Origin: an uncultured bacterium
GTDB taxonomy: Bacteria; Bacteroidota; Bacteroidia; Bacteroidales; JACABE01
Length of the DNA stretch: 23,615 nucleotides
Assembly: GCA_903911455.1 (NCBI GenBank)
Contig: CAIWDQ010000375.1
Coordinates: 1-23,615 of the forward strand
Reading direction: 5' to 3'
Below the pieces are notes generated by a model. That model made no database searches and had not been told where the DNA came from. It saw nothing but the letters and a program-made list of their open reading frames with translations. Both the position numbers and the translations under genes were made by a program. Below, one piece after another: positions 16,077 through 23,366 of the stretch. Each line of letters starts with the position of its first letter. Within the stretch, counting starts at the first letter, position 1.

Positions 16077-16113
16077 TACCGCTTAGCAGTTCCAAACTGC
16101 TTAGCGGTTATTT
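16077..16113. repeat. Hairpin element, copy 2 (TACCGCTTAGC)
   Basis: ACCGCTTAGCAGTT (16078-16091) and AACTGCTTAGCGGT (16095-16108) pair with one mismatch position and a 3-base loop, then TATT. The block order TACCGCTTAGC ... CTTA..GGTTATT is shared with 8114-8149. It may act as a 3' end structure for the nucleotidyltransferase gene or for neither neighbour. Confidence 0.6.
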
Positions 16114-16133
16114 ATCTATATTGTAAATGAAGT

Positions 16134-16439
16134 TCATAATACCATCCCTTCGTTCATAATTGTTTTTACTATATGTCCTGTTAATTTTTTCTTTTCCTCT
16201 ATTTCAATTTTACTTTGAATTAAAACATCGGAGATGATATTATATTTGATGAGTTCTTTTCTTATTTGTGTGCGAAATGGTATTTTTTCTTCTGGTGAAA
16301 GTATTGTATCAATTACTATTAGCACATCAAAATCGCTATCTGGCAAGAAATCTTTTCGTGCTCTTGAACCAAAAAGTATTACCTGACAATTTGGGAATAA
16401 TTGTCTGGCTACTTTCTTTATTATTTGACTTTCTTTCAT
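16134..16439 (-). CDS. Minimal nucleotidyltransferase (MNT) domain protein
   Basis: A 101-residue protein with the polymerase beta-like nucleotidyltransferase core: 'ILFGSRARKDFLPDSDFDVLIV', with G24-S25 and the metal-binding D36 and D38. Proteins of this size usually pair with a HEPN protein, as toxin-antitoxin or modification modules, but there is no HEPN gene next to it: downstream are two hairpins and the NdpA-like gene, upstream a divergent membrane protein. It is therefore an orphan, and the substrate is unknown. A third acidic residue may be D57 in 'IISDVLI' (approximate). No earlier or later Met fits, so the ATG at 16439 is taken, although the promoter-like TATCTTTG ends only 4 bases before it. 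Confidence 0.85.
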   Translation of the reverse strand: MKESQIIKKVARQLFPNCQVILFGSRARKDFLPDSDFDVLIVIDTILSPEEKIPFRTQIRKELIKYNIISDVLIQSKIEIEEKKKLTGHIVKTIMNEGMVL

Positions 16440-16443
16440 TGTA

Positions 16444-16451
16444 CAAAGATA
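16444..16451 (-). promoter_or_regulatory. -7 promoter element touching the MNT start codon
   Basis: On the minus strand TATCTTTG, a perfect TAnnTTTG, then TACA and ATG. Transcription would begin at or inside the start codon, so the mRNA would be leaderless if this element is used. Confidence 0.5.
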
Positions 16452-16485
16452 CTATATTTTTATTAATTAAATAAAAAGATTTTTA

Positions 16486-16518
16486 TTTGTTAATCTTCCT
16501 AATTATTTACTTACTTTG
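16486..16518 (+). promoter_or_regulatory. Promoter for the Gate-domain protein
   Basis: TTTG (16486-16489), 21 bases, TTACTTTG (16511-16518) followed by CA; one mismatch in the -7. It is 22 bases before the ATG at 16541. It is divergent from the MNT promoter, with about 35 bases between them. Confidence 0.55.
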
Positions 16519-16540
16519 CAAAATAAAACAACATAATTTA

Positions 16541-17506
16541 ATGAAGTCAGACTCCACTTTTACTCAATTCCTTAAACGAATACTTACTATCGTAAAGTTA
16601 TCAATTCCTCCTGCATTAAAAACTTGCAGATGGTTGTTAAGTTTAATGATACCTATATCATTTGCGGTTACATTGCTCAACTTTTTCGGAATTCTGGGCT
16701 GGCTGGCACATTTTATCAATCCATTATTTAACTTAATTGGTTTGCCCGGGCAGTGTTCACTAGCATATTTAACAGGCATCTTCCTCAATGTTTATTCGGC
16801 TATTGCGGTAATGATGAGTCTGTCGTTGAGTGTTCGTCAGATGACTATACTTGCTCTAATGGTGTTGATAGCTCATAATTTGATAGTTGAAACAATTATC
16901 CAGAGGAAGACGGGTTCATCAACACTTAAAATAATATTAATAAGAGTGCTTACAAGTATTGTGGGCGCCTTTATATTAAATCAATTTTTACCTCCGGATG
17001 TTCAGAAAACAATCACGGATACATCAAAAGCATTCGCGCAAGCGTCATTAATGGAAGTATCGAAAACATGGGGCATCAACACTTTATTGCTTTCATTAAA
17101 AATAATTTTATTTATAAATACCTTAATGATTTTGCAAAAGGTATTGGAAGACTTTGGCATCCTAAAATTATTATCAAAGCTATTATCACCATTTATGAGG
17201 ATGATGGGATTGCCCGCAAACACCTCATTTTTATGGATAGTAGCCAATTTCCTCGGACTGGCATACGGCGGAGCAATAATGATTGAGCAATTAGAAAAAA
17301 AGAACATAACAAGCTTAGAAACCGACATATTGAACCATCACACGGCAGTCTCCCATTCGCAGCTTGAAGACACACTTTTATTTGTAACCATCGGAGTGCC
17401 GGTGTTATGGATCACCATCCCCAGGGTAATCTTTGCGATAATAATTGTGTGGGCCTACCGATTGTGGCTGTTTAAGTTCAAAAATATATCATTAAAGAAT
17501 CTTTAA
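16541..17506 (+). CDS. Gate-domain (nucleoside recognition-like) membrane protein
   Basis: An inner-membrane protein of 321 residues with about eight hydrophobic segments. It has two similar halves, as in SpmA/SpmB and 'nucleoside recognition' Gate proteins. The first half has 'RWLLSLMIPISFAVTLLNFFGILGWLAHFINPLFNLIGLPG' (two halves quoted as one landmark region), followed by 'LMVLIAHNLIVETIIQRKTGSS'. The second has 'LLSPFMRMMGLPANTSFLWIVANFLGLAYGGAIM'. The function of the family is mostly unknown; transport of a small molecule is only a guess. The start at 16541 is chosen over the TTG at 16487 because the upstream part overlaps the promoter and 16541 opens in 'MKSDSTFTQFLKRI'. A palindrome (17492-17506) and a T run after the stop could be a weak terminator. 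Confidence 0.82.
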   Translation: MKSDSTFTQFLKRILTIVKLSIPPALKTCRWLLSLMIPISFAVTLLNFFGILGWLAHFINPLFNLIGLPGQCSLAYLTGIFLNVYSAIAVMMSLSLSVRQMTILALMVLIAHNLIVETIIQRKTGSSTLKIILIRVLTSIVGAFILNQFLPPDVQKTITDTSKAFAQASLMEVSKTWGINTLLLSLKIILFINTLMILQKVLEDFGILKLLSKLLSPFMRMMGLPANTSFLWIVANFLGLAYGGAIMIEQLEKKNITSLETDILNHHTAVSHSQLEDTLLFVTIGVPVLWITIPRVIFAIIIVWAYRLWLFKFKNISLKNL

Positions 17507-17578
17507 ATGATGTTTATATTGTTTTTTTTATTTATTTTATGAATGATTTTCAATCAGTATTATAAAATAAATAGAAAG

Positions 17579-18040
17579 CAATTGCAAAAACTTGCACTAG
17601 CCTTACTTTTTTCGGGGAGACATATGCAACTTTTTGCAATAGCCTTACTTTTTTCAGGAAGGCATTCCGGAATATTTCGGATTATACTAAAAATCCTAGG
17701 GAAGCATACCGAGATTTTCCGGATAGTCTTATTTTTTTCAGGGAGACATACCGAAATATTCCGGATAGCTTAATTTTTTTCAGAGAGGCATACCGGAATA
17801 TTTCGGATAGCTTAACTTTTTTCAGGGAGACATACCGGAATATCTCGGACACTCTTACTTTTTTCGGGGAGGCATACCAGAATATTTCGGATAGCTTAAT
17901 TTTTTTCAGGGAGGCATACCGGAATATCTCGGACACTCTAACTTTTTTCGGGGAAGCATACCGGAATATCTCGGACAATCTTACTTTTTTTGGGGAGACA
18001 TACCGAAATTTATCAGATACTATAAATCATATTATTATCG
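17579..18040. repeat. 42-bp tandem array 2, eleven units
   Basis: Units anchored on CATACCG (or variants) start at 17579, 17621, 17663, 17705, 17747, 17789, 17831, 17873, 17915, 17957 and 17999, always 42 bases apart with no indel. A typical unit holds a 14-bp dyad at offset +4 to +17 (CCGGAATATTTCGG and variants), ATAG, CTTA, a run of six or seven T, then CAGGGAGG. In the first two units the dyad is TGCAAAAACTTGCA (17583-17596) and TGCAACTTTTTGCA (17625-17638): different arms, same offset, same length. The last unit is decayed. Because 42 is a multiple of 3, frames stay open on both strands, but none has a credible start. It lies between the convergent Gate-protein and sufD genes. Confidence 0.96.
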
Positions 18041-18083
18041 CTTTCGCGGAAATTAGTGTAGTTGTAATTTTTCCTACCAAAAA

Positions 18084-18111
18084 CGTAATTCGTAATTCGT
18101 AATTCGTAATT
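18084..18111. repeat. Heptamer repeat CGTAATT x4
   Basis: Four perfect tandem copies of CGTAATT (= AATTCGT). It lies 44 bases after the end of the second 42-bp array. The rest of 18041-18200 is simple AT-rich sequence without a gene. Confidence 0.9.
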
Positions 18112-18197
18112 TTCTTCCTTTATTTTAATAAATAAAATTCTTATTCATCAAAATAAAAAAATCATACCAAAAATAATTCATACCATAATAAAAAAAA

Positions 18198-18232
18198 TAA
18201 AAAAAAGCTGTAACCAACTAATGATTACAGCT
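18198..18232 (-). terminator. Rho-independent terminator after sufBCD
   Basis: AGCTGTAA (18206-18213) pairs with TTACAGCT (18225-18232). On the minus strand eight or more residues of mostly T follow (18190-18205). On the plus strand CTTTTCTT follows, so it may work in both directions and isolate the 42-bp array from suf. Confidence 0.8.
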
Positions 18233-18282
18233 CTTTTCTTGCTCCTAAAAGCCTAATAGTCTAAACAGCTAAAAGCCTTTTT

Positions 18283-19695
18283 TTAAATCTTAGATAAATC
18301 TATTTCGAAGTTATATTCCTTTTCGGGATGACTGCAATGCAACACACATTGGGCACACACCGAAAGTTCGCCCCGCAAACGTTTCTTAACCATGTCTTCC
18401 AACCTGTGTTTAAGAGGTTCAACAGTTATTTTTTGGATGATCTCATCGCAGAAAGCATACATCAGTAACATTCGTGCACTATCTTCGCTAATACCTCGTG
18501 AACGTATGTAAAACATTGCCTCAGTGTCAAGCTGACCAACAGTTGCACCATGACTACATTTAACATCATCAGCATAAATTTCTAAGAAAGGCTTTGAATT
18601 TACCTTAGCCTTATCCGTTAAAAGTATGTTCTTATTTCTTTGGAAGGCATTCGTCTTTTGCGCATCTCGTCGCACCAACACATGTCCGTTGAAAACACCC
18701 GAAGCAGTATCGTCCATGATGCCTTTAAACAGCTCGTTACTCAAACTATTTGGCTTAGCATGATCAATGAATACCTGATTATCGATATGCTGTTTCTTAT
18801 CCATCAAATATAAGCCATATACATTTGTTTCGCAGCCTTCGCCATCAATAGTTATATGGTTATTATTACGAAGAATACCGCCATTCAAACTCATGCCGTT
18901 AGTGGTAAGTCTGGCATTATTTTTCATGTAAAAATAACTGCTGTTGATAAGGGTAGAATTATTGTTAACATTCTGCATCTTGTAATGATCAAGATAAGAA
19001 TTTTCGTCCTGAACGATTTCCGAAACAGTATTGCACAAACATTTTTGATGATTATATGAATCGTCGCAATGTACTAAAGTTAACTCAGCATTCTTACCTA
19101 AAACGATGAGGTTACGGGTTTGAAGAAATATGTTCTTATCATAATCAATAACATTAACAATCTGAATAGGCTTCTTCACCTGAACATTGTCAGGCACATA
19201 AATAAAGAAACCATCCTGAGCCATTGCAGTGTTTAAGGCTATAAAACCATCATCTTTAGAAGTGGCATATTTTGCATAATACTTATCAAAAATTTCGGGA
19301 TACACCTTCATTGCTTCGGCCAAACTACCTATAATAGTGCCGTCAGCCATCGTTTTTAGGGGAACATCTTTATAAACATACCAACCATTGAGCAAAGCTA
19401 TCATGGTGGTATTTAAATGCGGGATGTTGCACTGAAAAACAGAGTCAATATCTTTAATAACATTTGACTGTGTATAATAATGATCGTATTCTTCATTATA
19501 AACGGCTGTCAGGTCGGTGTTGCGCCAAGCTTCCAGCTTTTGAGTAGGTAAACCTTGCTCAATAAACTTAGTATAAGCTTGCTTACGGATATCAATAATG
19601 CTTTCTTTGTTGTTGGTAAAGATGTCTTTACCATGCTCAACAAAGTTATTGATAAGAGTATTCTTTAATGGAAAATCTGTGGTATCGCTTCTCAT
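18283..19695 (-). CDS. sufD: Fe-S cluster assembly protein SufD
   Basis: SufD forms the SufBC2D scaffold complex on which Fe-S clusters are built in the cytoplasm. The protein has 470 residues; the beta-helix core is visible from 'PIQIVNVIDYDKNIFLQTRNLIVLGKNAELTLVHCDDS' (landmark region) and the C-terminal helical part carries the shared SufB/SufD signatures 'KPFLEIYADDVKCSHGATVGQLD' and 'FYIRSRGISEDSARMLL'. H391-like His in 'CSHGAT' corresponds to the conserved histidine. An added C-terminal tail contains C447, C450, C454 and H456 ('VCAQCVLHCSH'), beyond the usual end of the fold. It lies 21 bp after sufC; sufS and sufE do not follow, since a terminator and the 42-bp array come next. Confidence 0.93.
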   Translation of the reverse strand: MRSDTTDFPLKNTLINNFVEHGKDIFTNNKESIIDIRKQAYTKFIEQGLPTQKLEAWRNTDLTAVYNEEYDHYYTQSNVIKDIDSVFQCNIPHLNTTMIALLNGWYVYKDVPLKTMADGTIIGSLAEAMKVYPEIFDKYYAKYATSKDDGFIALNTAMAQDGFFIYVPDNVQVKKPIQIVNVIDYDKNIFLQTRNLIVLGKNAELTLVHCDDSYNHQKCLCNTVSEIVQDENSYLDHYKMQNVNNNSTLINSSYFYMKNNARLTTNGMSLNGGILRNNNHITIDGEGCETNVYGLYLMDKKQHIDNQVFIDHAKPNSLSNELFKGIMDDTASGVFNGHVLVRRDAQKTNAFQRNKNILLTDKAKVNSKPFLEIYADDVKCSHGATVGQLDTEAMFYIRSRGISEDSARMLLMYAFCDEIIQKITVEPLKHRLEDMVKKRLRGELSVCAQCVLHCSHPEKEYNFEIDLSKI

Positions 19696-19716
19696 TACAT
19701 AATAAATTAAGGAAGG

Positions 19717-20469
19717 TTAAATAACAGCATCTTTTATCCATTCATAACCCTTTTCTTCTAACTCAAGAGCAAGTTCTTTGCCACCTGATTTTACAATTTT
19801 TCCTTCAAACAATACATGTACGAAATCAGGAACAATATAATCCAACAAGCGTTGGTAATGGGTGATAACTACGGTAGCATTTTCGGGGCTTCTCAACTTA
19901 TTAACGCCATTAGCAACTATACGCAAAGCATCAATATCCAAACCCGAATCGGTTTCATCTAAAATAGATAAAGTAGGCTCAAGCATTGCCATCTGAAAGA
20001 TTTCATTTTTCTTCTTTTCACCACCTGAGAAGCCTTCATTAACTGAACGATTAGCTAACTTGGCAGTAATCTCAACCATCTTCTTTTTTTCTTCCATCAA
20101 ACGAAGAAATTCGCCGGCAGGCAAAGGATCCAAACCTTTATACTTACGCTGTTCGTTGACAGCAGTACGCATAAAGTTAGTCATACTAACTCCAGGGATC
20201 TCTACAGGATATTGAAAACCTAAGAAGATACCTTCGCTCGCACGTGCCTCCACAGGAAGTGCAAGCAAATTCTTACCTTTATATAATACAGAGCCTTCTG
20301 TAACATCAAATACATCTCTACCTGCAATAACCGAAGCTAATGTACTTTTGCCGGTTCCATTAGGTCCCATAATTGCGTGAACTTCGCCTTTGTTTACTTC
20401 AAGATTAACGCCTTTTAAAATTTCTTTTCCATTTATAGACGCGTGAAGATTCTTTATACTTAATAACAT
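19717..20469 (-). CDS. sufC: Fe-S cluster assembly ATPase SufC
   Basis: SufC is the ABC-type ATPase of the SufBC2D complex; it is cytoplasmic and not a transporter. The 250-residue protein has Walker A GPNGTGKST (35-43), the signature FSGGEKKKNEIFQMA from 147, where 'GGEKKKNEI' is specific for SufC, and Walker B 'LSILDETDSGLDIDAL' with D171 and E172, then a switch His in 'VVITHYQRLL'. Start ATG at 20469 gives the normal N-terminus 'MLLSIKNLHASINGKEILKG'. It sits 48 bp after sufB and 21 bp before sufD, the usual Bacteroidota order B-C-D. Confidence 0.97.
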   Translation of the reverse strand: MLLSIKNLHASINGKEILKGVNLEVNKGEVHAIMGPNGTGKSTLASVIAGRDVFDVTEGSVLYKGKNLLALPVEARASEGIFLGFQYPVEIPGVSMTNFMRTAVNEQRKYKGLDPLPAGEFLRLMEEKKKMVEITAKLANRSVNEGFSGGEKKKNEIFQMAMLEPTLSILDETDSGLDIDALRIVANGVNKLRSPENATVVITHYQRLLDYIVPDFVHVLFEGKIVKSGGKELALELEEKGYEWIKDAVI

Positions 20470-20517
20470 GTTTGTGATATGTTTATTTTTATTATTTCTT
20501 TAATTTTAATTCGGATA

Positions 20518-21966
20518 TTAACCTACGCTTCCTTCTAAACTAATAGAAAGAAGTTTTTGAGCTTCTACGGCAAACTCCATAGGCAATTTATTTAAAACCT
20601 CTTTAGCATAACCATTAACGATTAAGCCAATAGCACTTTCGGTACTGATACCTCTTTGCTGGCAATAGAACAATTGATCTTCGGATATCTTTGAAGTAGT
20701 TGCTTCATGTTCAACAATAGAAGAAGAGTTTTCGGTGCGAATGTAAGGCCAGGTATGTGCACCGCATTTGTCTCCCATCAATAAGGAGTCACATTGAGAA
20801 TAATTACGGGAGTTGGTAGCGTTTTTAGAGATCTTTACCAAACCTCTGTAACTGTTCTCACTAAAACCTGCGGAAATACCTTTTGAAATGATAGTACTCT
20901 TGGTATTCTTACCTAAGTGGATCATTTTAGAACCAGTATCAGCTTGCTGATAATTGTTAGTCACAGCTACAGAATAGAACTCACCAACAGAATTATCGCC
21001 TAACAAAATTACACTAGGATACTTCCAGGTAATTGCTGAACCTGTCTCAACTTGTGTCCATGAGATCTTAGAGTTACTTCCTTTACAGATACCTCTTTTG
21101 GTAACGAAGTTGTATATTCCGCCTTCGCCTTTTTTATTTCCCGGATACCAGTTTTGAACTGTGGAGTACTTAACTTCTGCATCCTGTAAAGCAACAATCT
21201 CTACGATGGCTGCGTGCAATTGATTTTCGTCTCGTTGAGGAGCAGTGCAACCTTCCATATATGAAACATATGCACCCTCTTCAGCAATGATAAGTGTTCT
21301 TTCAAACTGACCTGTATTAGCTGCATTTATTCTGAAGTAAGTAGAAAGTTCTATCGGACATCTAACTCCTTTAGGAATAAAACAAAATGAACCATCACTA
21401 AATACTGCTGAATTCAGGGTTGCAAAATAATTATCACTATAAGGAACCACAGATCCCATATACTTCTTAATTAAATCAGGATGGTTTTGAACTGCTTCGC
21501 TGAACGAACAGAAAATTATACCATATTTAGAAAGAGTTTCGGTGAAAGTAGTCTTTACAGAAACGCTGTCAATAACAGCATCTACAGCTACACCCGAAAG
21601 TTTCTTTTGTTCCTCTAATGAGATCCCTAATTTATTAAAGGTTTCTATCAACTGAGGATCTACTTCATCTAAACTAGCAAGTTCTTTCTTAGGCTTAGGA
21701 GCTGCATAGAAGATGATATCCTGATAATTGATCGGTGGATGATGCAAATGCGCCCAAGTAGGCTCTTCCATTTCCAGCCATTTGCGATAAGCTTTTAATC
21801 TAAACTCAAGCATGAATTCAGGCTCATTCTTTTTTGCAGAGATAAAACGAACAGTATCTTCGCTTAGTCCCATTGGTGCCTGATCCATTTCAATATCCGT
21901 AACGAACCCATACTTATATTCGCTGTTCGTAACTTCGTTTATTATATTATTATTGTCGGTTGCCAT
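20518..21966 (-). CDS. sufB: Fe-S cluster assembly protein SufB
   Basis: SufB is the scaffold subunit that carries the nascent cluster in SufBC2D. The 482-residue product is of normal length. Landmarks are 'AHLHHPPINYQDIIFYAAPKPK', 'NSAVFSDGSFCFIPKGVRCPIELSTYFRIN' (region), 'YVSYMEGCTAPQRDENQLHAA', 'SKGISAGFSENSYRGLV', 'QCDSLLMGDKCGAHTWPYI' and the end 'EHEATTSKISEDQLFYCQQRGIS'. The conserved Cys of 'GDKCGAHT' and Glu of 'EHEATTSKI' involved in cluster building are present. It is the first gene of sufBCD, with a promoter element 47 bp upstream, divergent from thiL. No Fur or IscR-like site could be recognised with confidence. Confidence 0.97.
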   Translation of the reverse strand: MATDNNNIINEVTNSEYKYGFVTDIEMDQAPMGLSEDTVRFISAKKNEPEFMLEFRLKAYRKWLEMEEPTWAHLHHPPINYQDIIFYAAPKPKKELASLDEVDPQLIETFNKLGISLEEQKKLSGVAVDAVIDSVSVKTTFTETLSKYGIIFCSFSEAVQNHPDLIKKYMGSVVPYSDNYFATLNSAVFSDGSFCFIPKGVRCPIELSTYFRINAANTGQFERTLIIAEEGAYVSYMEGCTAPQRDENQLHAAIVEIVALQDAEVKYSTVQNWYPGNKKGEGGIYNFVTKRGICKGSNSKISWTQVETGSAITWKYPSVILLGDNSVGEFYSVAVTNNYQQADTGSKMIHLGKNTKSTIISKGISAGFSENSYRGLVKISKNATNSRNYSQCDSLLMGDKCGAHTWPYIRTENSSSIVEHEATTSKISEDQLFYCQQRGISTESAIGLIVNGYAKEVLNKLPMEFAVEAQKLLSISLEGSVG

Positions 21967-22013
21967 TGATTATGTTGGAATTTCTTTATTTAGAATCATT
22001 TTAAATAATGCTG

Positions 22014-22043
22014 CAAAATTAAATATAATTATAGTATCAACAA
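22014..22043 (-). promoter_or_regulatory. Promoter of the sufBCD operon
   Basis: On the minus strand the -7 element TAATTTTG (22014-22021) is followed by CAGC; a TTG of a possible -33 is 19 bases further upstream (22041-22043, partial match). The start of sufB is 47 bases downstream. Confidence 0.55.
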
Positions 22044-22103
22044 GTAAAAAGAATACATTTTTAATTTGAGTAAAATAAACAAAAACCATATTGAAAAGTT
22101 TGG

Positions 22104-22111
22104 TAATTTTG
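22104..22111 (+). promoter_or_regulatory. -7 promoter element of thiL
   Basis: TAATTTTG followed by CAG, 24 bases before the thiL ATG. It is the same sequence as the sufB, yceI and pirin elements. The -33 element is not clear. Confidence 0.55.
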
Positions 22112-22135
22112 CAGTTTAATTTAATATAGTAGAAT

Positions 22136-23206
22136 ATGTACGAAGACAGATCGGCCAAAAGGACGGAATTAACTCAATTGGGGGAATTTGGATTGATAGA
22201 ACATCTTACCAAAGATATTAAAATATATAATGATTCTACCCTTAAAGGTGTGGGTGATGATGCTGCAGTTATTGAAGCTTCGGATATGATGACGCTGGTA
22301 ACTACAGATATGATGATTGAAGGTGTTCATTTTGATTTATCTTACTTCCCACTAAAACATTTGGGGTATAAAGCAGCTGTCGCTAACTTCTCGGATATTG
22401 CAGCTATGAATGGCACTCCTAAACAGATAACTGTTAGTATTGCATTATCAAACAGGTTCTCATTAGAAGCTTTAGAAGAATTTTATGAAGGTCTTAAATT
22501 AGCTTGCGACAAGTATAAAGTTGATTTGGTTGGTGGAGATACTACTACCAGCTTGTCGGGATTATTTATTTCCATCACTGTTTTAGGGGAGGCTAAGAAG
22601 GAAGATATTGTTTATCGCAATACTGCAAAAGAGGGTGATCTGCTTTGCGTAAGTGGTAATCTTGGGGCAGCATATTTGGGTTTGTTGTTATTAGAAAGAG
22701 AGAAAATGGTTTTCCAGACTAACCCAGAGATTCAACCTGACCTTGAAGGACATGATTACGTATTGCAACGACAAATGAAACCTGAGGTTCGTTTTGATAT
22801 CCTACAGGTTCTAAAAGAAAATAACATACATCCTACCTCAATGATTGATATCTCTGATGGTTTGGCTTCGGATGTATTGCATATCTGCAAGCAATCAAAA
22901 AAAGGTTGCAGCATTTACGAAGACAAGGTTCCTATTGATGTCACAACTTCGCTGCTTGCCGAAGAGTTCAAGATGTTGCCTTTAGTGGCTGCTTTGAATG
23001 GTGGTGATGATTATGAGCTCTTGTTTACAGTCCCTTTGCTTGATTTCGAAAAGATAAAGGAGATAAAAAGCATCCATATAATAGGCTACATTACTGAGGA
23101 TAATTCGGATGCAACTCTTATTACCCAACAAGGCACTGCTATCCCGTTGAATGCTCCGGGTTGGGATGCGCTGATTAATACTGATAGTAACTACTTGAAT
23201 AACTAA
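22136..23206 (+). CDS. thiL: Thiamine-monophosphate kinase
   Basis: ThiL phosphorylates thiamine monophosphate to thiamine diphosphate with ATP, the last step of de novo synthesis, in the cytoplasm. The 356-residue protein shows the AIR-synthase-like fold and the family motifs 'GVGDDAAVI' (38-46), 'TTDMMIEGVHFDL' (56-68), 'NFSDIAAMNGTP' (84-95), 'DLVGGDTT' (130-137, with D135), 'SMIDISDGLASDVLHI' and 'LNGGDDYELLFTV'. Metal-binding Asp residues are all present. It is a single gene, divergent from sufB; no other thi gene is in the window and no thiamine riboswitch is visible in the 170-base divergent region. About 12 N-terminal residues ('MYEDRSAKRTELTQLGEFGL') before the core are usual for Bacteroidota ThiL. 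Confidence 0.96.
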   Translation: MYEDRSAKRTELTQLGEFGLIEHLTKDIKIYNDSTLKGVGDDAAVIEASDMMTLVTTDMMIEGVHFDLSYFPLKHLGYKAAVANFSDIAAMNGTPKQITVSIALSNRFSLEALEEFYEGLKLACDKYKVDLVGGDTTTSLSGLFISITVLGEAKKEDIVYRNTAKEGDLLCVSGNLGAAYLGLLLLEREKMVFQTNPEIQPDLEGHDYVLQRQMKPEVRFDILQVLKENNIHPTSMIDISDGLASDVLHICKQSKKGCSIYEDKVPIDVTTSLLAEEFKMLPLVAALNGGDDYELLFTVPLLDFEKIKEIKSIHIIGYITEDNSDATLITQQGTAIPLNAPGWDALINTDSNYLNN

Positions 23207-23217
23207 GGGAAAAAGAC

Positions 23218-23245
23218 AATTAAGAATTAAAAATTAATAATTTAA
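23218..23245. repeat. Degenerate heptamer repeat AATTAA(G/A/T)
   Basis: AATTAAG, AATTAAA, AATTAAT, AATTTAA in tandem, period 7, starting 12 bases after the thiL stop codon. Confidence 0.55.
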
Positions 23246-23258
23246 AGGCAAATTAACC

Positions 23259-23287
23259 ACGTCGTACAGAATGTAACGAAGCAATCT
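23259..23287. repeat. Degenerate half copy of the GAAGCAATCT repeat
   Basis: ACGTCGTACAGAATG then TAACGAAGCAATCT. The end ACGAAGCAATCT and the beginning CGTCGT match the arms of the inverted repeat at 6262-6345; the middle differs and no second arm follows. Read as a decayed or solitary half element. Confidence 0.45.
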
Positions 23288-23366
23288 AATAACTTTTATG
23301 ATTATATTTATAACCGAATACAAGGTTTAAATATAAAAGAGAAGAAGATAATTTAAGGTAATATGC

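Noticed and set aside
16033..16113. Tandem hairpins as a strong terminator for the MNT gene
   Set aside because: The stems are good, but no T run follows on the minus strand, and the second is similar to an element at 8114-8149 that is not at a gene end.
16134..16439. Toxin-antitoxin module (MNT/HEPN)
   Set aside because: Only the MNT half is present. No HEPN or other small ORF lies within several hundred bases on the same strand.
17492..17530. Terminator after the Gate-domain gene
   Set aside because: TTAAAGAATCTTTAA is palindromic but leaves a one-base loop, and it overlaps the stop codon. The T run after it is suggestive but not enough for a feature.
17682..17978. Minus-strand frame of 98 residues made of a 14-residue repeat (LSEIFRYASLKKIK)
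   Set aside because: The frame stays open because the DNA period, 42, is a multiple of 3. It has only a TTG inside a repeat unit as a start, no ATG further upstream before the previous stop, no promoter, and a plus-strand frame is open over part of the same array. Read as a consequence of the DNA repeat.
17579..18040. CRISPR array
   Set aside because: There are no unique spacers: the whole 42-bp unit repeats, dyad and intervening bases alike, and no cas gene is in the window.
21967..22135. Thiamine riboswitch or Fe-S-responsive operator between sufB and thiL
   Set aside because: I see no TPP-riboswitch core sequences and no clear palindrome; the region is simple AT-rich with two -7 elements.
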